Source: Fragilariopsis cylindrus CCMP1102 (lineage: Eukaryota > Bacillariophyta > Bacillariophyceae > Bacillariales > Bacillariaceae). From it: a stretch of DNA of 64,000 bases. The notes below the pieces were generated by a model. That model was not told the DNA's origin and searched no databases. It saw nothing but the letters and a program-made list of their open reading frames with translations. The stretch covers positions 34,827 through 98,826 of the forward strand of contig FMBT01000442.1 in assembly GCA_900095095.1 (NCBI GenBank), in the 5' to 3' direction. Shown here in pieces: positions 1-11,381 of the stretch; the first letter of the stretch is position 1; each line of letters begins with the position of its first letter. A program made the position numbers and the translations under genes.

Positions 1-138
1 GTCACCGTCCGCCGTAGGAGGAGACGGAAGAGAAGGCGAGATGATATTTGTGTCGTTAGTAGAATTATTATTATTGATATATTTACCGCTGACGTTCACG
101 TTACTTGTACTCGTCGACGACGACGAACCAATCGTCAT
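1..138 (-). CDS. N-terminus of an unidentified Ser/Asn/Pro-rich protein, cut by the window edge
   Basis: The minus strand is open from an ATG at 138-136 to the first base of the window, giving 46 codons that continue outside. The peptide starts MTIGSSSSTSTSNVNV and is rich in Ser, Thr, Asn and Pro, so only a low-complexity leader is visible and no domain can be assigned. The start was chosen as the first ATG of the open frame. It is divergent from the thioredoxin-like gene downstream. The call rests only on frame openness and codon-like composition, and it could be a chance open frame. Confidence 0.4.
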   Translation of the reverse strand, partial: MTIGSSSSTSTSNVNVSGKYINNNNSTNDTNIISPSLPSPPTADGD

Positions 139-864
139 TCTTGCGAATAATATCTTAGCTATAATGCCAGATATTTTTAATCTATCTATATGGAACAAAA
201 GAAATGTATCACACAATGTATACTCAATTTGTTGCATCGTCGTAATTGAATTTGTATCTGTCTATCTATATATGTTGCTGTGCTTATATAAATAATGCAT
301 CTGCTCTCTCAAATAATACAAAACAGCCGAAAGTTTTTTGTCCTTCTATCTCATTCTGAATTTGTCTTCTGTATATCTATGGTCGGTAGGTCTCTTCTCA
401 GCATAATCGTTGTAGTATCGTTCCAGTGTGTTTGGTATTAATAGTCTTATATTCTTTGTTATACTTCGTACAGTACGTCGTATTGTCGTATTGTTTATTG
501 TTTTGCTGGCTGTTTTGTTGTTTTGACATACTCAACACCACGAAAAGAAAAAGAAAACAACGTTCGAATTAACGCAATCCGGATATTATACGGACTAAGT
601 AGTGCTTGATCATAATAAATATAGTATGGCTCTCATCTTACCGGTGTGTATCGATCTTTAGTTTGTCCGGGAAATAATTTACTTAGATAAAAGTGATGAA
701 TCATTCGAATTTCAGGTTTTGGGGCCCTCCACGTTTAAGTTGTTTTTCTTCGAAAGGACTACCAAGCAATCAACCAACTCTTAATCAACTACAGTACAAA
801 ACACTTTCCGCTCGTCCCTTTCAATTCCACATTTCGTTACGTATAGATATTTCTTCTTCACAAG
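139..864. other. intergenic region between divergent genes
   Basis: About 725 bases separate the left-edge minus-strand gene from the thioredoxin-like gene. The sequence is AT-rich with many stops in all frames. I see no RNA gene, repeat or mobile element. It presumably holds both promoters. Confidence 0.5.
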
Positions 865-1359
865 ATGAGCAGCGGACAAGATGGCAGTGGCACAGATAAA
901 TCTTCCCCAGGGACGACTGCGACTGCGACTACGGCAGAAGCAGTAGTAGGAGGAGGAGTACAAGAAGAAGACGTTGCTACTGTTTCGAGGACAATACGAA
1001 CCCTTTTGTCGCGACAAGATTTCGACTATGCCATAAAAGAAGAAAGGCGACGAAACAAACACCAACTTTTTGTTCTTAAATTTACAGCAAAGTGGTGTGG
1101 TACATGTCGGAAAATTTCTCCATTTTATAGAAAACTCATTAATGATCCAAAAATCAATATGAATAATAATAATGTAACATTATTTGAGGTCGACGTCGAT
1201 GAATCACCAGATCTAACAAATTTTTATGGTGCATCCTCGTTGCCATTATTTGTATTTTTCATTGATGGGAAGAAAATTGATACCTTAGTAGGAGCACAAC
1301 AAACAGTATTAAAGAAAAAAATATTGAAACATTCTTCGTCTGCATCCTTGAAAAAATAA
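865..1359 (+). CDS. thioredoxin-like protein, WCGTC active site
   Basis: This is a single-exon protein of 164 residues. After a 60-residue Ser/Thr/Ala-rich leader a thioredoxin fold follows. Strand beta-3 leads into FTAKWCGTCRKISPFY, giving a CxxC redox centre at about residues 77-80, with Thr replacing the usual Pro of WCGPC. A DVDESPDL strand comes next, then the loop SSLPLFVFF, which supplies the cis-Pro, and the GxKID hairpin. It would act as a dithiol/disulfide oxidoreductase, probably cytosolic because no signal peptide is evident. The leader is longer than in ordinary 105-residue thioredoxins. Family assignment is secure; substrate and compartment are unknown. Confidence 0.85.
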   Translation: MSSGQDGSGTDKSSPGTTATATTAEAVVGGGVQEEDVATVSRTIRTLLSRQDFDYAIKEERRRNKHQLFVLKFTAKWCGTCRKISPFYRKLINDPKINMNNNNVTLFEVDVDESPDLTNFYGASSLPLFVFFIDGKKIDTLVGAQQTVLKKKILKHSSSASLKK

Positions 1360-2660
1360 AAAATGAGCAACAGAATTGAAATTTAAAAGTATTATCCGGA
1401 AAGAAAGAAAAAAAGGTCAGTATATGGCCTTCTTCTTTGGTGACAATGGTAGAAATTGCATTCAGTGTTGTGTGCTGCAACATATACGTAAAAATGACAT
1501 CCACTCCTTATAGTTTGTATTACCACATCAATCAATACATCTTTAAGACTGGCATTTTCTTTCATTCCAGGTAAGAGTCCAATCATCTTCATTTTTTCTC
1601 TCTCGTACTCAAACGACTGGACCGTCATAAATTGGTGAGAGATATTTTCCAAACTTGGTAAGGTCAAGACACGTGTCCCTAAAAGACAGCGATCTTTTAC
1701 TGGTGAAGTATTCCACCACAGTTTTCGCTCTACTAAAGAGAGTGCAGCTTCACAACGTAAGACGAGGATTGGTGAACATTTTCAGTGCTTCACAAACTTC
1801 GGAAGAAGAAGTATCACTACTGAAGTATCTAAGCTTGAATTCCCGCCCATACCACTACATATTGTCATTGTGTATCAACAATAATTACACTCAGAGAGCC
1901 CAACAAGATCATTGAAATATCCACAAACAGTGGCATGACTACCACTCATGCTTGGAGTGGAAAATAAAATATGTCAGTGTGGATCAATCGCTATATCAAG
2001 CTGTGTTTGTTACAGTTTTAAAACAGACACTTTCTTATACTTACCTGTTCTTAGTCTATAGTTATTACAACAGCACAAACAAAACTCATCAAAAGAGAGT
2101 TTTTGTTGCTCCATAAATAAGTGTTAGATGCTTGTCTAGTTGGACGTTTAGAGTAGGTAGGCACATTATAACCGGACGGAAGTAGAATGAATCGGATGTT
2201 TGCTGTGTTGTTATGTTGTTGATGCTCCAAATCCACAGTGAAGAATTCGACTACATATAAAACTAATGCATGAAGTTCTAGATCTCATTCTGACAAATAA
2301 TTGGTACTATGGTACACTACGCTATTACAGAAAGTAGAGCTAGATAATAGTAGGCAGATCACATTTCAATAAACTACATTTAATTTGCACCAGCCAACAT
2401 ACGGTTTTTTGTTCAGTTGATAAAGATCACGAAAATGAACGCGCGCTATTATTGCACACATGGAATGTGTGAACGATGAGGTTTTGAAGAATTTTATTTT
2501 TTGCGGACGAATAATAATACTTCCGAATAGCACACTAAATACGAATAAAAAATAACAAGAATTGTGAGTATTATTCATCCCTTCAATATTAAATCGGTAC
2601 TGAAATTATCACGAAGACAGATACATATGTCACGCTCTCTATTTGTAAGATTATACGACG
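1360..2660. other. intergenic region with a possible decayed LRR fragment on the minus strand
   Basis: There is no convincing gene in these 1.3 kb. On the minus strand at 1392-1667 an open stretch reads LPSLENI and LLPGMKENASLKDVLI. This resembles fragments of leucine-rich repeats of the ribonuclease-inhibitor type that are common in diatoms, but flanking frames are broken by stops. It may be a remnant of an LRR gene or chance. No tRNA or mobile element was recognised. Confidence 0.25.
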
Positions 2661-4011
2661 ATGACGGTGAACGGCGAGGAAGAGCGACGATCGAGAACAT
2701 TGGATGTCGTGACGAACAGCGCAACAACGGTTATAATACTGCAAGAACAAACCCCAAACGAAAATGTGGTGAACATTTCAGCAGCAACAACAACAACAGA
2801 AGTACTGGTATGGCGTCGGCCTTGGATTGTCGCATTGTGTTTGTTTTCCATTTTTACACTTCCTTGGATATATTTCGTCGTATTTCGTCGTTATTGGATT
2901 TTAGAGGAATGGAACGCTGCCTTGCCTGGATTAGGTGATAGGTACGTATAGAGACATCTACTAGAATTTTAAATCTGTCTATTTAAAGAGGTGATTCCAT
3001 GAAAATATGAATTGCGCGAAGTGATAATATTATGAAGTCCGTACTAACATTTTTATTTTACCACTTATGTCTCTCTCACCTATCTATCTCCCATTTTACT
3101 ATGTAAAAAATACAACTAATAATAAAATAATAAAAAGCGTCTTTCGAAAATTGTCTATCCGTTCCCATATGACATTCGGTTGCATCTGTTTATTGTGTGT
3201 ACCTATTCAATTGATCCTACCGAATACTGTGATGTGCTGGAGACATCGTATTAGTCGAAACATTCATCGGTATACTGGTCGACTTTATGTTATTTGTGCT
3301 ATATTGTCTTTTGTATTTGGACAATGGTTTATCTGTCTTAAACAATTTCGTTTGGTCGGGGGATATAATATGGGTGCAGCATTTTCTTTTGCAGGATTAT
3401 GCATTGCATATTTCGCCTATATGACATGGAAAACAGCTCCGTCCAAAAATACGCGAAACAACAATACAAGTACAAGTGATAATAATCATAATCAGAAGTA
3501 TACCATCGAAAATCATCGGAACTATGCTATACGGAGTTTCTCACAAATTATAGCTCCTATTTTATATCGATACTGGTATATAGTGATGAGTATATTACGA
3601 CTACACGTTCCTCCACCTGAGTACAACGAGAGAAATAATAGGACGAATGACGACGATGAGGATGTACCGCCATCTTTGATTTGTGATGATCATAATGTTT
3701 GTCCTGACTACGAACGACCGGTAGACGCAATTTTTTGTTGGTTATATTGGATATCAGCCTGGATCGTAGCAGAAATAGTTATAATTTGTCTTCCTGATCA
3801 TAAATCCAAATCTAACAACATCAACGCCACTACAGCAACTCAAGAGAACCAAGATATGGAGCATGCTACATTAATAACTCGGATTGATAGCATGAATGGG
3901 GAGAAGTCTTTCGTTTCAGTAGTGAATTTCGTTGGATGTTTTCTAGCAGGGATCACCATTATGGTTACGGGGTATATCTTGAGTGCCATCTTTATGCCTC
4001 AAAATAATTAG
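2661..4011 (+). CDS. multi-pass membrane protein, DUF2306-like
   Basis: Two exons, 2661-2941 and 3138-4011, encode 384 residues. The intron starts GTACGT, has a branch-point-like TACTAAC at about 3042, and ends AAAAAG; removing it keeps the frame (codon AG|C). Exon 1 supplies a hydrophilic head and a first transmembrane helix near residues 52-75. Exon 2 carries a core with conserved-looking HRYTGRLYV and GGYNMGAAFSFAGLC segments, as in the DUF2306 predicted membrane protein family. A long hydrophilic Asn/Asp-rich loop and two final helices follow. The biochemical role of the family is unknown to me. His and Arg residues in the core could bind a cofactor, but that is inference. Confidence 0.7.
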
Positions 4012-4321
4012 ATAAATAAAATCCAGCCTGTTACTAGGATTGTAGTTAATTACTACGACAACAAAACTATTTGTATCTCGACGCAAGATCATAACAAATC
4101 CAAAACTGGACAGCAACATGACCATATCTTCTTAGATACTTGCTATTATTCTTTCTAAAAAAATCGCATAAAAAAGTAGTAGCGTTGGTTTAAAAACAGT
4201 AGTAAGAAGATATATTGCATATAATTTTTTGTTTCTGAAACAAAGTCGAGCTGTGCTTTTACTTCAAAAGATGAGTACAACATAAGGTAGCTTCTTTTCA
4301 CTTAATAATGTCAGTGAACAA
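4012..4321. other. convergent intergenic region, nothing seen
   Basis: This 310-base AT-rich gap between the 3' ends of the DUF2306-like gene and the small NLS protein gene has no open frame or repeat of note. Confidence 0.5.
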
Positions 4322-4714
4322 TCACCTCCCAACCTCTGAGTCTGGTGGATCCACTAGCATACGTTTTATGCTCACTGTTATGGGAGGCTGTGCATCATCT
4401 GAGTTAGCGTTGGATAACAATATTCCCCCATCTTTGTTGCTCTTCGTCATTATATCGTCACCGAAATATTCAAGATCCAAATACGGATCCTCTTCTTCTT
4501 GTCCAAATCCTTCTAACCCATTCTTCCAATCATCTCCAGTGTTTGCAAACTTATCCATGAGATTCGTAAGTCCAGAAATAGCCTTCTCCTTCGCCGAGTA
4601 AAGAACCTCTTCTCTTTCCTCTTCGTAACCTTTACTTTCATATATCAAGAGCCACATCGTATGATTACCATCGCTGTTACTTGCAGTTGCTGCCTTGCGC
4701 TTTTTCGGAGGCAT
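4322..4714 (-). CDS. small acidic protein with N-terminal nuclear localisation signal
   Basis: This intact minus-strand frame encodes 130 residues. It opens with MPPKKRKAA, a classical monopartite basic NLS (PKKRK type). A mixed helical segment follows (ESKGYEEEREEVLYSAKEKA, then GLTNLMDKFANTGDDWKNGL), then an acidic tail. I recognise no domain. The composition is unlike its AT-rich surroundings and Lys/Glu rich, which supports a real gene. A nuclear regulatory or chromatin-associated role can only be guessed. Confidence 0.55.
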   Translation of the reverse strand: MPPKKRKAATASNSDGNHTMWLLIYESKGYEEEREEVLYSAKEKAISGLTNLMDKFANTGDDWKNGLEGFGQEEEDPYLDLEYFGDDIMTKSNKDGGILLSNANSDDAQPPITVSIKRMLVDPPDSEVGR

Positions 4715-5547
4715 GGTGCTGACTTAAAATGTGGTTGTAATTGAACTTTCACGTCCTGCCTTGCAAAGTTTCTGAAATACATAATTTTTATAAGCGTCAT
4801 ATCTTCAATCTTTCGTCGTTGCTGCATGTGCTGGTACGGTATCTTGTAATTTGGTTATATAGAGATGACGTAGAGATGATAGTCGTCCATCTCGTACAAT
4901 TTGTAGCTATCGATAAGCAATTTTGAATACCCTACGGGCGCGCCACTAAAAATAAATGTATTTGTATACAGTATACTGGTCCTTGAAGTACAAGTGTGTA
5001 AACAACACCTGGAGAAATGAAAAACATTTTAACAACAAGAAAACGGCGCGCTATTGTTGCTGACAAAACGACGAAAAATGAAAACATCTGAGGAAACATA
5101 TCAAGACTTAATCACGGACAGACGCTAAAAATTCTAGTTCTTGAAGTTGTAGCTTCAAATATCAATATAGTAGCGGGAAATCGATGACCGAAATAATTTA
5201 CGCTAAGTACTATAAATATGTCCACGATTAGTTTTACTATTATTACCAGTACATTAAATAATAACTGTAATATGTAGTAAAATTAATCGTATACAGATAA
5301 AGAGAATACTAAATTATATATGACTCGACTCGAATCGAATTCTATTTTTTTGCAAGTGGAAGTGCATGCGACATCTCAATATTATCTCAGTGTGATAAGC
5401 ATCCTATTATATATACCAGCAATGGAACAAAACATACTACGATTTCTACCATCAAAAAGCAGCATTATTTATCATATTCACAACATCATTCAACATTCAT
5501 TCAACATTCAACATTCGACACATTCGACACATTCGACATTCAACACC
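4715..5547. other. intergenic region
   Basis: This is an 833-base gap between the divergent NLS-protein and ubiquitin-like genes. It holds AT-rich sequence with short palindromic GC patches (GGCGCGCC at about 4938, GGCGCGC at about 5045). Just upstream of the ubiquitin-like start it holds CATTCAACATTCGACA-type short repeats at 5485-5545. No gene is supported. Confidence 0.5.
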
Positions 5548-7591
5548 ATGAGCGACGAAGAAAGGACATCACAGGGGAAAATTACCGCTAAACAGAAAGG
5601 TCTTAGATGGACGAAGAATGTACCAACGTCTGGGAAGGTATATATGCCCACGAAACGCGATGATTCACATATGGCAAATGGTGAAACTGGATTTCTTAGC
5701 TTAGGACATGCTGAACCTACCCATGCGTACGATGTTGGTGGAGAATGGAAGATGTTATACACAAAAAATGGAGACGATGATGATGAAGATGCTGAAGGAA
5801 GGCCTATTGGCCCCGGTATAAAACCAAGGAATAAATCGGAATCTCCACCACCATCACCATCACCGTCGTTATTATCTCCAGAAGAATCACCAAAGCCGAA
5901 GAAGGTCAACAAAAATCGTTCACCAAAACCATCACCAAAGCCGAAGAAGGTCAACAAAAATCGTTCACCAAACCTCACCAAATCCTCGTCCAAAACCGAT
6001 ACCTGCTGTTGCTATACCTCCCCCTCCTCTTCTCGTCGATCCAAACATAGATATAGTTATTCGATGTTGGAATAGTACAATGTTTTATCTTCGTGACGTG
6101 ACACTAGAAGATACTATCGATGACATTCAACTGCGAATCGAACGGGAACACGATATCCCTATAGATAATCAACGACTTCGATTTGTTGGACAATCACTCT
6201 CCGATCCTGATAAAACATTAAAGGAATATAACATCGAGGATCAATCAATACTCGATCTAGATCCTATGCAGATTAATTTTAGGGATCCATACAAAAATGT
6301 TAGGCACACATTGGATGTCAATCCAATAGATACAATTGATGATGTAAAGGAAAAGATATTCGAGAAGACTGGAATACCGAAGAAAAATCAAAGATTGAAT
6401 TTCAATAGACAACCATTACTAGAAAAGGATGATAAGAAGACTCTGAACGATTGTGGGATTAAGCATGATGATATTCTTGATTTACAGCCAATGGAAATTA
6501 CTGTAAAAGCTCCCGATGGTCGTACTACCAAGCTTGTTGTCAGTCCGGAGGATACAATTGATGACATTAAGTTGCAAGTGAATGAAAAACTTGCCATTCC
6601 TTTTGTTGATCAGCGACCAACATTTAATGGAAAAGCCTTGCCTGATAACAGTACTCTTCGTAGTAATAATATTGGGCACGGGGATACAATTAATTTGCAA
6701 CCAATGGAAATTACTGTGGAAGCTCCTGATGGTCGTACTATCAATCTTGTGGTTAGTCCTGATGATACAATTGATGATGTTAAGAGACAAGTAACTAAAG
6801 GGCTTTTAATTCCAGTTGATGATCAACGTATGTCATTCAAAGACAATCCGTTGCCTGATAAGAGTACTCTTCGTAATAATAATATTGGTCACGGGAATAC
6901 AATTAATTTACAGCCAATGGTAATACATGTCATTGGTCTAGATGGGAATAAAGGAACATATTTAGTTGACTCATCGGATAAGATTAACCTTATAAAATGT
7001 CGAGTGAATGATGATACCGGAGTTCCAGAAGCACAACAACGTTTGACATTTAAAGGCACACTTCTTGACGATGATATTAGCACTCTGAAGGATAATGGAA
7101 TCAAACATAAAGATACGTTACGATTAGAGCCATTTAAGATTCATATTCGACTACCAGAGGGTAATACAATAACTCTAGATGTTGATCCGGGAAATACTAC
7201 AAAGGATGTGAAAGATATGATTAAAGAGCGTGAGGGAATTCTACCAAAAGATCAAATCCTTAGTTTCGATAACACCAAGCTGGGTGATGAAATAAAACTT
7301 ACAGATAATAATGTTCAGCATGACGATACAATTGATCTGACATTTCCACCACCTCCACCTCCTCCTAAGCCGAAGTTAAAGCTTGTAACTCCTACAGAAC
7401 CATATAAGTCTCCTTACGTGCCTATTACGGATATGCAGCCGATAGACCGTTTCGGCACAAGGACAGTGAGGTCGTACAAGACCCGCTATGATGGGGAGCC
7501 AGGCGAAAGCGTCATTGATGGAGTTGTTAAAGAGGTCACGACAAAATTCAAAATCGAATCCCCAACGTTGAGGAGCAAAACAATAAATTAG
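5548..7591 (+). CDS. protein of six tandem ubiquitin-like domains, interrupted by a frame shift
   Basis: Two frames belong to one gene. The first (5548 to about 5975) starts MSDEERTSQGK, then has an acidic patch and a Pro/Lys-rich linker with a 45-bp repeat. The second frame runs to 7591. Its first ubiquitin-like strand, DIVIRCWNSTMFYL, lies upstream of the ATG at 6080, so that ATG is not the true start. Restoring two bases in the third, shortened repeat copy near 5970-5978 would join the frames. Six domains of about 70 residues follow, each ending in L-D/N-L-x-P-M/F and containing TIDD(I/V)K and DQRL-x-F. Then come PPPPPPP and a basic C-terminus. No domain ends in Gly-Gly, so this is not a processed polyubiquitin. 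It is more likely a multivalent scaffold. The function is unknown. Confidence 0.75.
5891..5980 (+). repeat. 45-bp tandem coding repeat
   Basis: The segment CCGAAGAAGGTCAACAAAAA occurs at 5896 and again at 5941, a period of 45 bases encoding KKVNKNRSPKPSPKP. A third partial unit at about 5967-5982 lacks two bases relative to the pattern, and this is where the reading frame changes. Confidence 0.8.
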
Positions 7592-8023
7592 GATAAATAT
7601 GCTCTAAATATAAAGCGGACAGTGTATATTAAATCAAAATACTATGTATTTCTATAATAAGATGCTGTTGTCCATACTATTTAATCTTATATCCGGTAAT
7701 GTGCTTGGATAGTTCAAATGACGATAAAGCCGAAAAGGATGACTGGGATATGGATTGATATACTGTAGATTGTGTGAGTATGGTATCTTAGTATAATGCT
7801 CTGCGTATAACCCCCGAGTTGTTCAACCAGTACTAGTACTAGTACGATAGTTCAGGCTGGATGGGGGGCATCGGCAGCCCCCAAAAGGGAAAATATTCCC
7901 TCCCTCTTTTAGCGAACTACATAATTCTTGTCACACTTCTTTTTTGTTATCAAGATTTCAATTGCGCATCAAAACCAAATCCAACCCACACAAATAACGA
8001 CGACAAGATGAACTACAGTAGGA
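7592..8023. other. intergenic region with two adjacent hairpins
   Basis: These 432 bases follow the ubiquitin-like gene. At 7863-7902 two short inverted repeats sit side by side: GGGGGC with GCCCCC around a 7-base loop, and GGGAA with TTCCC around AATA. They lie between genes transcribed in the same direction and might mark a transcript end. No gene was found. Confidence 0.4.
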
Positions 8024-8360
8024 ATGCGTATTGATATCAGACATGACAGTAGCTACTCTTGTTACTGGATGATCGCCTTCTTCGTCACGGGCGGTGTATC
8101 TCCACTACGTGTAATAATACCGAAAGCGGTAGCGTTTATTGCGACTACAACGCCATTATTCTCTACGATGCAATCAACGTCGTCATCGTCGTCGTCGTCG
8201 TTGTCACTGTCGATGTTATCGTCATCGTTACTGGAAATAGAACAGAAATTCTCATTCACAAATCGATCCGATATAGAAGATCGGTTACGACGGGAAAATT
8301 TTGTATCGATCAAGGAAGTCACTATGGTAGATTGGTATTTCGATCGTTTTAACGACAATG

Positions 8361-8395
<35 letters not shown>

Positions 8396-9253
8396 TATAA
8401 TTCATTGGATTTGCCATTAGTTCGACAAGATCATTGGTTGAGATATCGTGAAATATTATCATCACAAGACAGTGAAAAAAGCAACGACAGCGACAGCGGC
8501 AATGATAGTGATAGTACTGGCAAGTGGCAGCTCAAACGTGGTACAAATGCACGTACTACAAATAAGAATAATGATAGTAATAATGACAGCACGACGACGA
8601 CTGTATACGAAGAAGTTGAAGGTTTGGATGCTGTTCGAATCGCAAATTCTATTCTGAAGCAATCACTACAATCTCGACCTCAAAAAGCTACTAGAAGTAA
8701 ATTCAATACCTTACTATTCGATGAGTATATTATTCCAGTACTACCCATTCCCGATATAAAAAATCTTGAACCATTTGCTCGAATCGTAACACGTCGTTCT
8801 ACTTGGAAACAAAAAGTAATGCAACAAAATAACAATAAGTCGACGACGAACAGTAGTGACGCATCTTTTTTATTTTTGTTTCCAAATCTGATAGTTGATT
8901 TGGATTGTACTCCCGATGGATATAATTTAGGTGAAGTAGAAGCTGTTGTTGATTGTAAGAATATCAACGCTGCCGCCACCGCCATCATGAGCGAAGAAGA
9001 AGTCACTGAAGTATCCAAAAACAATGATCGTGCTGTATCACAAGCGAAAGAAGATATTCAACAACTTCTAAGTAATCTATCTAAAGATGACAAGCAACAG
9101 CAGCAACAACGACCACCGATGGGGAAACTTGAAAATTTCCTATTCTATAATCGTCCACGAATGTATCGTATGTGTATTGAGTCCGGAGTTATTCCTCAAC
9201 AACAAAGCGTCCTCGATACCAACCAACCAGAACAGACAGATGACGAAATGTAA
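8024..9253 (+). CDS. CYTH-domain phosphohydrolase, thiamine-triphosphatase-like
   Basis: This intronless gene encodes 409 residues. A hydrophobic leader with KAVAFIATTTP resembles a diatom plastid signal/transit junction (Ala|Phe). The CYTH fold begins EIEQKFSF at about residue 72, the signature ExExK-type metal/phosphate-binding strand. It continues with WYFDRF, LRYRE, WQLKRGT, ARIVTRR, LIVDLDCT and LGEVEAVVD, placing the Lys, Arg and Glu residues that line the triphosphate tunnel. A poly-Asp tract encoded by (GAC)n at 8356-8394 and Ser/Asn inserts lengthen loops. CYTH enzymes hydrolyse thiamine triphosphate or inorganic tripolyphosphate with Mg2+; which of these applies cannot be read from sequence. 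Plastid targeting is plausible but not certain. Confidence 0.8.
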
Positions 9254-9942
9254 TGAAAGGAGTGCTCGTATGAATGATTAGATTTGACGTTTTGATTATG
9301 ATGATGCTGTAAACGAATGGATTGGTTATACATCATCCATCGTCTCTCATATGTTACCGTCACGAAAAAGTACAGTAGAGCTAGCTTACGCATAATGTCA
9401 TGTTCATGATTGTAGGAAGCCTCCTTCAGAAGGAAAAAAAGTATGGATATCCTCTGGTACGGTACGGTCCCCAAAGCTATACAGCAACTGAACTTTCTTT
9501 TGCGAATGATAACAACAACAAGAAAGCTTTACATAGCAAAATATAATGAATCTCGCAGTATCAGTATTACATTCAGTACAACGCAGAGGAATGCAACTAA
9601 TGTACGAATACAAACAACAGCCTTGTGTTCAGTTGTTACTCACTACAATAGCTAATAGTCTGAAATCTAGAAAGATCTCACAATCGAACACGTGATCTAT
9701 GCACACGCAAGTAAACTAAGACAGCAGGTACAATAATAAGAAATGACTTCACACAAACACACAATATTACTTATTATTCGCGTATGGTGATTGAATGCAT
9801 CACCCCTCTCCTACAGCAATATTATAATTACTACAGATAAATCAAACCGCTTCCACAAAGATAGTAATAATGTTTTGATTTTAAGGGATTGTTTCAATGT
9901 ATTGTATTAATAGTTATGCTTAGAGATTATGGTTTGGTTTGT
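9254..9942. other. convergent intergenic region, nothing seen
   Basis: This 689-base AT-rich stretch lies between the convergent CYTH and RPL27a genes. Short open frames here lack composition or motif support. Confidence 0.5.
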
Positions 9943-10383
9943 TTATGAAACAAGTAGACATGCACCACCGGCAGCCTTAATTTTTTGTTCAGCTAGTTTC
10001 GAAAAGTATTTAGCTTTGACAATAACAGGAACATCAATTTGTCCGTTACCTAGAAGTTTGAAATACCCCTTTGATACTAAATCAATAACAGGTGCTTTTC
10101 CACCTCCATTCTTGGCAGCATCATAAAATCCTTCTCCGGCAACACTGAAAATTTTATCAAGATTGATTGTTGGACAGAATGTTCTATTTTTCAATTGATG
10201 GAATTGACGCATACCAACCTTACCGAAATAACCTGGATGGTACTTATCCATTAGAATTCGGTGATGATGTTGTCCACCGGCGTTACCACGACCACCGGGA
10301 TGTTTTCGATGCTTACCGACACGACCGTGACCGGCACTGACGTGACCGCGCTTCTTACGATTCTTTGAAAGACGGGTAGGCAT
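9943..10383 (-). CDS. RPL27A: 60S ribosomal protein L27a (uL15)
   Basis: Single exon, 146 residues, full length for the family. The basic N-terminus reads [20 protein letters not shown] and is followed by [15 protein letters not shown], the rRNA-binding loop of eukaryotic uL15. The block [14 protein letters not shown] and the C-terminal [18 protein letters not shown] complete the protein. It is a structural component of the cytosolic large subunit. The frame is intact, and the assignment is among the firmest in the window. Confidence 0.97.
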   Translation of the reverse strand: MPTRLSKNRKKRGHVSAGHGRVGKHRKHPGGRGNAGGQHHHRILMDKYHPGYFGKVGMRQFHQLKNRTFCPTINLDKIFSVAGEGFYDAAKNGGGKAPVIDLVSKGYFKLLGNGQIDVPVIVKAKYFSKLAEQKIKAAGGACLLVS

Positions 10384-11381
10384 ATTGGGATATTATTTTT
10401 ATATATACTGTTTTAGAAAAATATTTCAAAATAATGATAATAGAGAGATAAACATAAAAATGCAATCAGTGAGTAAATGGAATATACATATTGTCTTCGT
10501 TTTTTAAATAGTTTCTTGTGCTGCCTTCGTATGGATGACAAGCTCAACTACACAGTGAATGGAACGGAGCGGCGGCTATGTACAAATCTAAACATTCCAT
10601 TATCAACAGAAAGCCAAACTACGTTTCAATAAGTCAAGCCTAAACTACTACGCTGCACGTCATACTGGGACAGCAATATATTCGTATTTCGTTCTCTCAA
10701 CATCGTTAACATCGTGATCTAATCTAGTCTAATCTAGTCTACTATTTTCGTCATGGTCATGCTTACCTTCGAAAGTATTATTAATAAAGAGGTCGGAAGA
10801 AGGTAGTTGATAGGGTTTTACTAGTGCACGTAATGACGATATATTTTTTCACCTCAAAAACAAGTAACGAGGTAAATTGAAGACAAAGGGCTATGAGCTA
10901 ATATCTAATCAAATGAGTCGAATTTTGTTTGAACCTTGACAGCCACTGAAAGCATATCCGATTACAGACAGACGATTTATTTGTGCATTTCTACGCGCGA
11001 CAACTACAGTACAGTATGTATTATCATTTGTTTTTTCGCGTCCTCACACTAAAAGTCAATAGACTGATTGATTCATTCGATTCTTTTAACAGAACACGAT
11101 AACCAACGGTACAAAAATCGTTTTCATACCCAACAAAAAGCAGCGCGCCAAGGATACCACAGTACTTAGGCGAGATAAAAAGACCACGACGACGACGTTT
11201 CATGTCTTGTTCAAGAAGTTAACATTGGCTTGAAAGTACATGTACCGTAGAATTGTACAATCAAACATCAAACATTAGGCCTTTGCTATTTACGACACAC
11301 ATACATGCCATTCATCGAAAGAAGGATATAGTCGAAAGCTCTCCCTATCTTATCTTACCATATTAGAATACGAAGTCTAAA
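10384..11381. other. divergent promoter region between RPL27a and PRPP synthetase
   Basis: These 998 bases separate two divergent housekeeping genes. A TATATATA-like motif lies close upstream of the RPL27a start (10403-10409). A direct repeat AATCTAGTCT occurs at about 10721-10740. No gene is supported. Confidence 0.5.

Noticed and set aside
1392-1667. Minus frame with LRR-like phrases
   Set aside because: Only two short leucine-rich phrases are seen, adjacent frames are full of stops, and no start with good context exists. Kept only as a note in the intergenic entry.
6080-6082. ATG at 6080 as start of the ubiquitin-like protein
   Set aside because: The first beta strand of the first domain lies upstream of it in the same frame, so the real start is earlier, across the frame break.
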